In this document: positions 6,852 through 14,452 of the stretch, piece by piece
How positions within the stretch are numbered: position 1 is the stretch's first letter
How the letters are laid out: each line of letters begins with the position of its first letter
DNA from: GWA2-46-15 sp964551525
Lineage (GTDB): Bacteria > Patescibacteriota > Minisyncoccia > Minisyncoccales > GWA2-46-15
Assembly: GCA_964551525.1 (NCBI GenBank)
Contig: CAZKCH010000004.1
Location: 1 to 44,734 of the forward strand
Length of the DNA stretch: 44,734 nt
Direction of reading: 5' to 3'
Notes under the pieces: generated by a model
What the model was told of the DNA's origin: nothing
What the model saw: only the letters and a program-made list of their open reading frames with translations
Databases searched by the model: none
Position numbers and translations under genes: made by a program

Positions 6852-7580
6852 CTAATACCCAAGCGGTTGCCTGTGTGGCGGCACAAACAACGGCGGAGTT
6901 TCTGTAAGAAAGGGTATGAGCCCTTCCCAGTAAAGTAGATGGCTTTCCGGATCCAGAACTATCGTTCTGCGGTTCTCGATCATTATAACCGTAGCCATAT
7001 AGGCCACCCAGTTAGACAAAACCCTCTGTCGGATTTTCTCTAACCCTAATTCAGCATAACCGTATTTCCCCAAGTTTTTCAGCTGTTGAGCCGTACTTAG
7101 GGCGGCATTGGCTGCTTTTTTCACTTCTTGTTCGGCCAGCACTATTACCGACGAAAACAATTCCTCCATGGGGAACATTTTCACCACATCCCCAAGGCGT
7201 TCTTGTAAGGGACGGGTAATCATGTCTTCGAGCGCGAGATAATTTAGGGCCATCTGCTCTCGCGCATCAAGCCGATCGCGCACGCCGGGATGAATCCCTG
7301 CCCAAATTACTGGAAAGTCAGGGTATTTTTCTCCCGCTGTCGTGATCACAATCTCTTCAACGCAAACCGGCATGTTGTCAATTCCCCAAATGAGATCAGC
7401 GGTTAAGAGAACGGCCTTATTCCCTTTAGCTCGCAAAGCTATGCCCTTATGGTCTTCACAGTAGTTCGTGCAGAGCGGGATCAGAATCCTCTCCGCCGAT
7501 TGAAGAACGGCAGTGGCCTTTATTGTGTCCAGCGGGGTCCGCCACCCCTTTCCTAAAAATGGAACCGCGTTTGTCTTCAC
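6852..7580 (-). CDS. Unknown 242-aa protein under leader E4
   Basis: Starts with GTG at 7580 (MKTNAVPFLGKGWRTPLDT), chosen because AGAAAGGAGTGAACA stands directly upstream. No family recognised. The protein looks soluble and mixed alpha/beta: a hydrophobic strand KAVLLTADLIWGI (about residue 53), an EEIVITTAG strand, an aromatic PDFPVIWAGIHPGVRDR segment, an Ala/Lys-rich helix (EQEVKKAANAALSTAQQL), and a Pro-rich C-terminal tail LFVPPHRQPLGY. Three Cys, two in the CTNYCED segment. It shares the leader type and the GC hairpin design with the three peptide cassettes, which suggests common control. It is a long open frame with good codon use, so it is very likely real. Confidence 0.75.
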   Translation of the reverse strand: MKTNAVPFLGKGWRTPLDTIKATAVLQSAERILIPLCTNYCEDHKGIALRAKGNKAVLLTADLIWGIDNMPVCVEEIVITTAGEKYPDFPVIWAGIHPGVRDRLDAREQMALNYLALEDMITRPLQERLGDVVKMFPMEELFSSVIVLAEQEVKKAANAALSTAQQLKNLGKYGYAELGLEKIRQRVLSNWVAYMATVIMIENRRTIVLDPESHLLYWEGLIPFLTETPPLFVPPHRQPLGY

Positions 7581-7616
7581 TGTTCACTCCTTTCTTCTAA
7601 TTGTGAAAAGAACAAA

Positions 7617-7729
7617 AACTGGCCTCCACGAGACCAGTTGTAGAAAGTTGAAAGGATTTTTCTGAAAGTAATCAGTTATTATCCTTTCCACTGCCCGAAA
7701 CCGGCCTCGTAGAAATAAAAGGATAATAA
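7617..7729 (-). promoter_or_regulatory. Structured leader E4 before the 242-aa ORFan
   Basis: The perfect 12-bp stem TTATTATCCTTT / AAAGGATAATAA (7718-7729 with 7676-7687) has a 30-base loop carrying ACGAGGCCGGTTT (7698-7710). This pairs over 12 bases with AACTGGTCTCGT, the 5' arm of the terminator AACTGGTCTC-GTG-GAGGCCAGTT (7617-7639), which is followed by TTTGTTCTTTT. Position 2 of the long-range helix is C:G here and G:C in E1-E3. The box AACTTTCTACAACTGG is conserved. This is the clearest copy with a true intrinsic terminator. Confidence 0.78.
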
Positions 7730-7802
7730 AACCAAAAAGCAATCTGGTTTAATCGTTTATTTAATTTTCTTATGTTGTTAGCCATAAATTTATTGATTTG
7801 AA

Positions 7803-7828
7803 TTAAAAAAGACCTCTTGAGGAGGTTT
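7803..7828 (-). terminator. Intrinsic terminator, possibly bidirectional
   Basis: On the minus strand AAACCTC-CTCAA-GAGGTC is followed by TTTTTTAATT. The plus strand also ends in TTTCTTTTG. It separates the 27-codon ORF at 7861-7944 from leader E4. Confidence 0.7.
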
Positions 7829-7860
7829 CTTTTGCTCGTCGCTCTTAGAATTTTGGAGAA

Positions 7861-7944
7861 TTAGCGCGCAGTCAAAAGATTACCTCCCGCGAGGGTTAAA
7901 AAGTAGGAATAAAACCAATATTGTGCGGAAGAAACCTTTTTCAT
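7861..7944 (-). CDS. Possible 27-aa hydrophobic peptide
   Basis: An ORF starting MKKVSSAQYWFYSYF and ending LAGGNLLTAR, with AAAGGA about 10 bases upstream of the ATG, a TTGACA box on the minus strand at 7985-7980, and a terminator at 7803-7828 downstream. The aromatic-rich centre and the Gly-Gly are notable, but there is no second copy to test selection. Weak call. Confidence 0.35.
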   Translation of the reverse strand: MKKVSSAQYWFYSYFLTLAGGNLLTAR

Positions 7945-8003
7945 ATTGATATTATCCTTTAACCACTTGCCAAGACTCTTGTCAAGGGCGAGCACGGTCA
8001 GGT

Positions 8004-8189
8004 TCAACGATAAACGTCCTTTCTATATCTTATTGTTAAATAATGTTCCCACAAAATAGTTTCTTCTCCTTTGATTTTTTCTAATTCTAAAAAATCGATC
8101 AGGTCTTCTAAGAAATCCCCTAGTTTATGTTTCGCGGCGCCCAAAACCACCGCTATGAAAACCGAAATACTATGATAAAAATGTTTCAT
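8004..8189 (-). CDS. Hypothetical 61-aa protein
   Basis: Begins MKHFYHSISVFIAVVLGAA and continues into an acidic helix-like segment (LEDLIDFLELEKIKGEE). On the minus strand TTGATA is followed after 16 bases by TAATAT, and the ATG comes 6 bases after the -10, so a leaderless mRNA is possible. There is no ribosome binding site. No family recognised; the ORF could be real or chance. Confidence 0.4.
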   Translation of the reverse strand: MKHFYHSISVFIAVVLGAAKHKLGDFLEDLIDFLELEKIKGEETILWEHYLTIRYRKDVYR

Positions 8190-8227
8190 TGTTTAATATT
8201 ACTACATCCAGAACGTTTATCAAATAA

Positions 8228-8251
8228 CAGAAACCCGCTTGGGGGCGGGGT
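8228..8251 (-). terminator. Terminator after the 45-aa ORF
   Basis: On the minus strand ACCCCGC...GCGGGT followed by TTTCTGTTATTTG. It closes the metG / 45-aa ORF transcripts. Confidence 0.65.
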
Positions 8252-8279
8252 GAAAATCTCTATTTTTCGCTATTTTATG

Positions 8280-8417
8280 TTAAATTTGAGAACTTAAATA
8301 CTCCGCCCAATCAATCAGGGTAACCAACAAAATAATAGTCGCCAAAACCAGGCTGCTCGTTCCCGGGATATTAAGCAGGGTGCACAAATCGCCTATTTTC
8401 AGTAAAATCTTCTTCAT
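8280..8417 (-). CDS. Small hydrophobic protein, 45 aa
   Basis: Starts MKKILLKIGDLCTLL and holds one transmembrane-like segment, SLVLATIILLVTLIDWA. On the minus strand TTGACT, a 17-base spacer and TAGATT stand upstream (8461-8433), and a terminator follows the stop by about 30 bases, so it forms a complete small transcription unit just behind metG. No ribosome binding site is evident. Unknown family. Confidence 0.5.
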   Translation of the reverse strand: MKKILLKIGDLCTLLNIPGTSSLVLATIILLVTLIDWAEYLSSQI

Positions 8418-8463
8418 AAGCGCAATAGTGATAATCTACCCCTATTGAGGGTAAAAGTCAAGC

Positions 8464-10029
8464 TTATTTATCCACTGCGATTAAACGTGGGAAGAGCGGC
8501 GCCAGCTTATTAATTTTTGTTCCCGGCTTAATGTTAGCCCAGCTGTCTTTATTAAGCGGGTTTTTGACTAAAAGCTTCTTGATCTGCAACGCTTCGGCGA
8601 GCCTCAGCGCCGCCTCTGGCAGAAACGGATAAATCTGCCAAGCAACCTGGTGTAAAGAGTCCAAAAGTCCGTACAAAACCCAGTTTAATTCTTCTTGTTT
8701 CCCCTCTTTTGCCATTTGCCAGGGCTTTTGCTGGTCAACATACTTATCGGCTTCACCGATAAAACGCCAAATCGCTGCTAAGGCGTCGTTAAAACGAAAC
8801 TCAGCCATACCCTTATCTAAATCAGCCCAGGCCTTTTTCCAGTTATAAATACTTTCATCGACTCTCAACGGATGACTGTCCGGATCCTGGTTTATTTTCG
8901 GCACCTTGCCGTCGCAATAATTCGCCACCATGGTTAAAACTCGAGCCGCTAGATTACCCAGACCACTAGCCAGATCGGCATTATAAACTTCCTTTAACCG
9001 ATTTTCAGAGAAATCGCCGTCGTCAAAAGGAGAAACCTTGGCTAAAAGATAATAACGGATAACATCAGCGCCGTATTTTTCGATAATCGGAAACGGATCA
9101 ATCACGGTTGAAGGGTCTGATTTGCTTATCTTTTTTCCATTAACGGTTAAATAGCCATGGATTAAAATACTTTTAGGAACGGCCAATCCGGCCGAAAGCA
9201 AGAATGCCGGCCAGTAAACCGCGTGAAACCGACTAATGCCTTTACCGATAACGTGAATATCAGCCGGCCACCATTTCTTGTATTTCTTTTCGTCCCAGCC
9301 GAAACCAATGCCGGTTTGATAAATCTGCAAAGCATCCATCCAGACATATAGACGCTGGGACGGATCGCCGGGCACGGGCACGCCCCAATTTTTTGCTCTT
9401 TCATTAGTTCGGGAAATAGAGATATCAGAAAGCCCGCTTTTCAAAAAACTCAACACTTCATTCTTTCTAAACTCGGGGGCAATTTTAAGATCTCCCCCTT
9501 CGATAAGCTGAATAATTTTCTCCTGATACTTTGAAAGCGCAAAAAAATAATTCTCTTCTTCTACTTCATCGAGTTTTTTCCCGCTATGCTCTGGGCACTC
9601 CCCCTTTTCGTTTAAATCCTCCGGGGCAAAAAATGCCTCGCAGCCAACACAATAGAGCCCTTTATAAGTTTTTCTGTAGATGTCCCCCGCCTTGGCACAT
9701 AATTCCCAAAGTTTTTGGCTGGAAGGAAAATGATATTTCTGGTCGCTGCCTCTTTGCCAAATATCAAATCCGGCATTCAGTTTTATCGCTAATTGGCGAA
9801 AGGCCTCGGTATTTTCATCAATGAATTCTTTGAGCGGCCGGCCGGCTCTTTCCGCGGCCTGAACGTTTTTCAAGGCGTTCTCATCTCCTCCGGAAAGAGA
9901 TAACACCTCCTCGCCCAAAAGCTGGTGATACCTCTTAAGCGCATCAACCTGAACAAATTCCAAAACATGGCCCGCGTGCGGCCGGGAATTAACATAAGGG
10001 ATGGCGGCCGTAATGTAAAATTTAGTCAT
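8464..10029 (-). CDS. metG: Methionyl-tRNA synthetase
   Basis: 521 aa. Class I synthetase charging initiator and elongator tRNA-Met. The HIGH motif is SRPHAGHVLEF near residue 20, the zinc knuckle region is CVGCEAFFAPEDLNEKGECPEH, and the KMSKS loop is NGKKISKSDPS. The C-terminal tRNA-binding (EMAP/Trbp111) domain found in many bacteria is absent, so this is the short form. The ATG at 10029 (MTKFYITAAIPYVNS) is chosen over an upstream in-frame start because family members begin here. It overlaps the end of rsmI by 8 bases, indicating coupled expression. Confidence 0.96.
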   Translation of the reverse strand: MTKFYITAAIPYVNSRPHAGHVLEFVQVDALKRYHQLLGEEVLSLSGGDENALKNVQAAERAGRPLKEFIDENTEAFRQLAIKLNAGFDIWQRGSDQKYHFPSSQKLWELCAKAGDIYRKTYKGLYCVGCEAFFAPEDLNEKGECPEHSGKKLDEVEEENYFFALSKYQEKIIQLIEGGDLKIAPEFRKNEVLSFLKSGLSDISISRTNERAKNWGVPVPGDPSQRLYVWMDALQIYQTGIGFGWDEKKYKKWWPADIHVIGKGISRFHAVYWPAFLLSAGLAVPKSILIHGYLTVNGKKISKSDPSTVIDPFPIIEKYGADVIRYYLLAKVSPFDDGDFSENRLKEVYNADLASGLGNLAARVLTMVANYCDGKVPKINQDPDSHPLRVDESIYNWKKAWADLDKGMAEFRFNDALAAIWRFIGEADKYVDQQKPWQMAKEGKQEELNWVLYGLLDSLHQVAWQIYPFLPEAALRLAEALQIKKLLVKNPLNKDSWANIKPGTKINKLAPLFPRLIAVDK

Positions 10030-10729
10030 TATTTTTTGATCTTTGATTGCTAACGACAATCACAAACTCCCCTCTTAAATCCTGATCCTTTATTTTATCA
10101 AGAACCTCCAGGATTGTCCCCCGGTATGTTTTTTCAAACATTTTAGTTAATTCCTGACAGACCACCGCTCTAGAAGCTAGAAGCTGGACGCTAGAAGCTA
10201 GAACACTTAATCCCTCAAGGGTTTTGAGAATGCGGTGGGAGGATTCGTATAAAATTACCGGGTATTTTGATTCCAAAACCTCTCTAAAGAATTTTTGCCT
10301 TTTGTTTTTCGTTGGCGGAAAACCCAAAAACAAAAACTTGTCCATATTAAACCCGCAAACACTGGCCGCGGCCGCCAACGCCGTTGGTCCCGGGATCGAT
10401 ATGATTTTTACTGAATCGCTTAATGACTTAACCACTTCTGCCACTAACTTATTGCCGGGGTCAGAAATCCCGGGCGTACCCGCATCAGAAATCAAGGCCA
10501 GATTTTTGCCTTTTCGCAGTAAATCTAAAATGTAATCAACTTTTTGCAGCTGACTATGCTGGTGATAACTAATAAGAGATGTTGCAATGTTATAATGCTG
10601 AAGAAGTTTTTTTGTTGTCCGCGTATCTTCAGCCAAAATTAAATCAACTCCCTTCAATGTTTCAATGGCGCGGGAGCTGATATCCTGTAAATTTCCGATG
10701 GGAGTGGCAACGATGTAGAGAATGGGCAT
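10022..10729 (-). CDS. rsmI: 16S rRNA 2'-O-ribose C1402 methyltransferase
   Basis: 235 aa of the tetrapyrrole-methylase-like RsmI family, which methylates C1402 of 16S rRNA using SAM. Diagnostic motifs are LYIVATPIGNLQDIS at the N-terminus, LILAEDTRTTKKLL, ALISDAGTPGISDPG and IPGPTALAAAASVCG. The ATG at 10729 (MPILYIVATP) is preferred to a TTG five codons upstream. A degenerate TCTAGCTTC-type repeat at about 10168-10206 encodes the segment SVLASSVQLLASRAVV in place of the usual ERK/R linker. Confidence 0.95.
   Translation of the reverse strand: MPILYIVATPIGNLQDISSRAIETLKGVDLILAEDTRTTKKLLQHYNIATSLISYHQHSQLQKVDYILDLLRKGKNLALISDAGTPGISDPGNKLVAEVVKSLSDSVKIISIPGPTALAAAASVCGFNMDKFLFLGFPPTKNKRQKFFREVLESKYPVILYESSHRILKTLEGLSVLASSVQLLASRAVVCQELTKMFEKTYRGTILEVLDKIKDQDLRGEFVIVVSNQRSKNND
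10168..10206. repeat. TCTAGCTTC-type repeat inside rsmI
   Basis: Four degenerate units (CTAGAAG, CTAGAAG, CTGGACG, CTAGAAG on the plus strand) lie in frame within rsmI. They encode small hydrophobic residues and add about a dozen residues without a stop. Confidence 0.6.
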
Positions 10730-10748
10730 GTTCTCAATTTTCAATTTT

Positions 10749-10770
10749 TCCGCCTGTGGCGGATCAGCCG
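10749..10770. repeat. CCGCC-type palindromic repeat, intergenic
   Basis: CCGCCTGTGGCGG is followed by TCAGCCGTAGGCTGA, two adjacent short palindromes between the AI-2E-type permease gene and rsmI. The same type of CCGCC...GGCGG unit occurs inside ileS (about 17266-17292) and at about 35097-35113. Confidence 0.55.
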
Positions 10771-10782
10771 TAGGCTGACAAT

Positions 10783-11802
10783 TTACAATTCCGACGTCTC
10801 TTTTTTTTCTTTCACAAACTCTTTGACAAACTCAATCACAATTCCCAAAAGAGGAACGCCCAGAATCGCGCCCCAACCGCCGCCCAAAGCCCCGCCGACT
10901 GCCAATGATAACAAAACCAGGCTTGGAGACAACCCAACGAACTTTTTATTTAAAATCGGGGTGATGACATTATTTTCAATCTGTTGTATTAAAGTAAAAA
11001 TAATAACGGCGAAAATCGCTTTCAGCGGACTGGTAATAGCTAAAAATAAAAATATTAAAATTCCGGCGGCGAAAGAACCCAAAATCGGGACAAAATTGAG
11101 GATCGCCGAGATTAAACCGAAAGAAAAAGCGTAATCCGACTGCAATATCAGTAATGAGATATAAGTCAAAACGCCGACAAAAAGACATCCCAAGGCCCGG
11201 CTCAAAAACCAGCCGCTGACTTTTCTCTGACAGCGCCGCCAGAGATCTAAAACCGTTTCTTTTGATTCCGAGGAGAAAAAGAAGCAAAGCACGTTTTCCA
11301 CTACTCGCTGCTCTAGGGACAAAAAGAAAGCAAAGAAAATGACGAAAATCGTCGTCAAAAACCCGCCAAAAAGCGAGAAAAGAGCGCTGAAAATATTTTG
11401 CGCCACCCGGGAAAGCGTCCCCTCTAAAAGACTGATAAAGCCCTCCAAACTGTCAAAACCCTCGATTCCCAACACTCTTAAGGGCGGAGAAAGTTTTTCG
11501 AAATATTGCGAGAACGATTGGGAAAAATTACTAATTTCCACAATCAAAAGCGGAGCGAAAAGATAAATTAGAAAAGCGAGAATAGCAAAGAAAAAGAAAT
11601 AGACCAAGGCGGCGGCAATGGTGCGCGGGATTTTTTTCTTCTGCAGATATCCGATCGGCGGCTCGAATAAAAGGGAAATGATAACGGCGAAGATCGTCAG
11701 TAAAAAAACGTCTTTTAATTGGTAAATCGCCACTAGCGAGATTATTAAAATCCCGATTTTAACGATCGTTCCCCAAGTGAACTCGAAAGCGACTTTTTCC
11801 AT
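10783..11802 (-). CDS. AI-2E family transporter / UPF0118 permease
   Basis: 339 aa, multi-pass inner membrane protein. An N-terminal pair of helices (IVKIGILIISLVAIYQL, VFLLTIFAVIISLLF) is followed by EPPIGYLQKKKIPRTIAAALVYF, the typical family opening. A central amphipathic region precedes C-terminal helices containing FALISAILNFVPILG-type and GGALGGGWGAILGVPLLGI segments. The family includes AI-2 exporters and Na+/H+ antiporters, so the substrate is open. It starts 4 bases after the M16 peptidase stop and ends before rsmI, within the housekeeping run. Confidence 0.92.
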   Translation of the reverse strand: MEKVAFEFTWGTIVKIGILIISLVAIYQLKDVFLLTIFAVIISLLFEPPIGYLQKKKIPRTIAAALVYFFFFAILAFLIYLFAPLLIVEISNFSQSFSQYFEKLSPPLRVLGIEGFDSLEGFISLLEGTLSRVAQNIFSALFSLFGGFLTTIFVIFFAFFLSLEQRVVENVLCFFFSSESKETVLDLWRRCQRKVSGWFLSRALGCLFVGVLTYISLLILQSDYAFSFGLISAILNFVPILGSFAAGILIFLFLAITSPLKAIFAVIIFTLIQQIENNVITPILNKKFVGLSPSLVLLSLAVGGALGGGWGAILGVPLLGIVIEFVKEFVKEKKETSEL

Positions 11803-11806
11803 GACC

Positions 11807-13072
11807 TTAAACCTTTAAAATATTCTTAAACTCTTTCTTATCTTTATGCGGGCCAATAATGGCTAAATTCAACCGGGCCGGCACAAAAATCTCTTTGGCT
11901 ACTTTCAGAATATCATTTGAAGTGATTTTGGCAATCTGCCGCCACTCTTGATCGGGCGTCAAAATCTTTTTCCCCAAGATCTCCTGCAATCCGAAGAAAC
12001 TGGCGAAATGCTCCGAGGTTTCCAAATTCAATTTGAAATGGCCGCGGATGCTTTCTTTCGCTTTGTTTAATTCCTTCAAAGGCACGCTTTGCGATTTTAA
12101 CCGCTGATACTCTCGGCAGATAATCTTAATTGCCTCGCCCAGCCGATTACTGGCAATGCCGGCATGAGTCACCAAATAACCGCTGTCGGTATACTCTTCC
12201 GCTTCGGTCTTTAAATAATAGGCCATGGCCGCCTTTTCCCTGATTTCAATAAAAAGCCGGGAGCTCATCATCCCTCCCAAAATGGCGGCAATTATTTCCA
12301 AAACATATTTTTGCGGCGCAAAAGCATTGAACCCCCTGACGCCCAAACAAAGATGAGACTGATCTGTGTCCTTGAACCTCAATTCCATCACCGGAGAAAC
12401 TTGCTTTTCTATAATCGCTTTTTTCTCAGCCGCTGAATCAGCGCCTTTAAAAGAAAAATGTTTGTTGATCTGCCGAACTACTACCCTTTCTGATAACTTG
12501 CCGGCAATGGAAATTATTGAATTTTGGGACACAAATGATTTTTTGAAATAGCTCATTAAATCATGGCGGTCAAGCTTCTCAAGAATTTTCTTTTCACCGA
12601 TAACGGGCCAACCGGCCGGCTGATCGCCGTATAAAACCTCTTCAAAAAAATCCATTACCTGGATTTGCGGCATATCTTCCCTCATATTAATTTCCTCTCC
12701 CACAATCCTTTTTTCTTTTTCAATCTCTTTTTCTTCTAAGAGAGGATGGCTCGCCATTTGAGAAATAATCTCTGCGGCCAAAGAAAAGTTTTCCGGAGTA
12801 ACCTTAACGATAATACCCAGCATTTCTTTGTCGGTAAAAGCGTTGTAAATACCGCCTACCCCATCCAGGGCGCGGGAAATATCAGTGGGCAACGGGTATT
12901 TTTTCGTCCCTCGGAAAAGCAGATGCTCTAATAAGTGGGAAATGCCGTTATTGTCTTTGGTTTCATATTTTGATCCCGTTCTGGTCAAAAACAAAAGCGT
13001 CGCCGCTTCGGTATTCTTCATGGGGAAAAACAGGGTTTTCAAGCCGTTCTTTAAGACAAATCTTTTGAGCAT
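11807..13072 (-). CDS. M16 family zinc peptidase (processing-peptidase-like)
   Basis: 421 aa, the size of a single two-domain M16B subunit. The inverted zinc motif HxxEH is seen in ISHLLEHLLFRGTKKYP (about residue 45), followed by the EKRIVGEEINM segment that supplies the distal Glu. The C-terminal half carries the usual ASNRLGEAI and SEHFASFFG stretches. Such enzymes form homodimers and degrade or process small proteins. The start is 3 bases after the glyQS stop, so the two are in one operon. Confidence 0.93.
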   Translation of the reverse strand: MLKRFVLKNGLKTLFFPMKNTEAATLLFLTRTGSKYETKDNNGISHLLEHLLFRGTKKYPLPTDISRALDGVGGIYNAFTDKEMLGIIVKVTPENFSLAAEIISQMASHPLLEEKEIEKEKRIVGEEINMREDMPQIQVMDFFEEVLYGDQPAGWPVIGEKKILEKLDRHDLMSYFKKSFVSQNSIISIAGKLSERVVVRQINKHFSFKGADSAAEKKAIIEKQVSPVMELRFKDTDQSHLCLGVRGFNAFAPQKYVLEIIAAILGGMMSSRLFIEIREKAAMAYYLKTEAEEYTDSGYLVTHAGIASNRLGEAIKIICREYQRLKSQSVPLKELNKAKESIRGHFKLNLETSEHFASFFGLQEILGKKILTPDQEWRQIAKITSNDILKVAKEIFVPARLNLAIIGPHKDKKEFKNILKV

Positions 13073-13074
13073 TT

Positions 13075-14376
13075 TTATTTAATTTTATTATTTAGAAAAT
13101 CAACCAGATCACTGATTTTCACTCTTTCTTGTTTAGCCGTGTCGCGGTCGCGAACAGTCACGGTTTCGTCTTCAAGTGTTTGAAAATCGCAAGTGATTGC
13201 CCATGGCGTTCCAATTTCGTCTTGGGCATAATAACGCTTGCCGATATTGCCGCGATCATCCCAAGCGATCTGGAAGATCGGCCTGAGTTTATCGAATACC
13301 GAACGAGCCATCTTAACCAACCCTGGTTTATTGGCCAACAATGGAAAAACCGCTGCCTTATACGGCGCTAATTGCGGTTTTAATTTCAAAACCATTCGTT
13401 CTCCGTCTTGAGTATAGGCGTCTAATAAGATGGCTAAGAAAAGCCGATCAATTCCGAAGCTCGGTTCAATCACGTGCGGCCAAAACTCTTTTTGGGATTC
13501 AGGGTCTTTATATTTTAAATTTTGGCCAGAGAACTTTTCGTGGTTCTTTAAATCAAAATCGGTACGGTAGGCCAGTCCCAAAAGTTCTTTTTTACCGAAA
13601 GGAAACTCATACTCAAAATCAATTGTTTTTTTGGAATAGTGGGCTCGGTCCTCCTCGGAAACCTCGAAGTCAGATATTTTTTGGGAATCAACACCGACAT
13701 AATCCAACCAGGAATGGATTTCTTTTTGCCAAAGCACAAACCACTTTTGCCAATCATCGTCTTTTTCCGGCTCGGGAATAAAATACTCTATTTCCATTTG
13801 TTCAAACTCCCTTGTCCTGAAAATAAAATTACCGGGAGTGATTTCGTTCCGAAAGGCCTTGCCGATCTGGGCAATGCCAAAAGGCAATGTTTTTCTTTCC
13901 GTATTCAGAATGTTGGCGAAATTAATAAAAATCCCTTGGGCGGTTTCCCCGCGCAAATAAGCAAGAGAAGAAGAATCCTCAACTGGGCCAATGAATGTTT
14001 TAAAAAGATTATTAAAAGGCCGCGCTTCGGTAAAATCATTGCTTTTACAATTGGGACAAACTTTTTGTTCAAGGGCGTCTTCCCTAAACCGCTGATGGCA
14101 TTTTTTGCATTCAATTAATGGCTCATTAAAAGTGTCGATATGACCGGAGGCCTGCCAGGTTTTGGGATTCAGAATAACAGCGGTGTCGATGCCGACAATA
14201 TCCTCGCGATTTTGAACAAAGTATTTCCACCAGGCCTGTTTAAGATTGTTTTTCAGCTCTGTCCCTAATGGCCCGTAATCCCAAGTATTGGCCAAGCCGC
14301 CGTAGATTTCTGATCCCGGAAACACAAAACCCCGCCTTTTACACAGAGAAACAACTTTTTCCATCAAATCTGCCAT
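13075..14376 (-). CDS. glyQS: Glycyl-tRNA synthetase, single-chain alpha2 type
   Basis: 433 aa class II synthetase of the eukaryote/archaeal/Thermus-like homodimeric type. Visible are the start DLMEKVVSLCKRRGFVFPGSEIYGG, the zinc-like CKKCHQRF...CPNC cluster, motif 2 in YLRGETAQGIFINF and FRNEITPGNFIFRTREFEQME, and motif 3 in IEPSFGIDRLFLAIL, with an anticodon-binding domain at the end. The ATG at 14376 has GGAG about 8 bases upstream and matches the family N-terminus. It stands between the DUF11-like gene and the M16 peptidase. Confidence 0.96.
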   Translation of the reverse strand: MADLMEKVVSLCKRRGFVFPGSEIYGGLANTWDYGPLGTELKNNLKQAWWKYFVQNREDIVGIDTAVILNPKTWQASGHIDTFNEPLIECKKCHQRFREDALEQKVCPNCKSNDFTEARPFNNLFKTFIGPVEDSSSLAYLRGETAQGIFINFANILNTERKTLPFGIAQIGKAFRNEITPGNFIFRTREFEQMEIEYFIPEPEKDDDWQKWFVLWQKEIHSWLDYVGVDSQKISDFEVSEEDRAHYSKKTIDFEYEFPFGKKELLGLAYRTDFDLKNHEKFSGQNLKYKDPESQKEFWPHVIEPSFGIDRLFLAILLDAYTQDGERMVLKLKPQLAPYKAAVFPLLANKPGLVKMARSVFDKLRPIFQIAWDDRGNIGKRYYAQDEIGTPWAITCDFQTLEDETVTVRDRDTAKQERVKISDLVDFLNNKIK

Positions 14377-14392
14377 AAAATTTCTCCAATCA

Positions 14393-14440
14393 ATCACGAA
14401 TTTAATTCGCGAATATTTGCGAGTAAATTAGAGATTGATT
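14393..14440. repeat. AATTCGCGAATATT-type repeat, intergenic
   Basis: CACGAATTTAATTCGCGAATATTTGCGAG... lies between the DUF11-like gene and glyQS. A second copy of the same family, with TTCGCGAATATTCGCGAATTCG, is in frame inside the murE-like gene at about 41816-41866. It is self-complementary and could fold. Confidence 0.6.
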
Positions 14441-14452
14441 AGCGATTATTAA

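Noticed and set aside
3455..7729. Leaders E1-E4 as T-boxes
   Set aside because: They lack the GGTGGNACCGCG motif and a stem I with specifier loop; only the leader at 25677-25880 has these.
13341..14118. Long plus-strand ORFs of 146 and 159 codons opposite glyQS
   Set aside because: They are mirror frames of a certain synthetase gene, with no ribosome binding site and unlikely composition.
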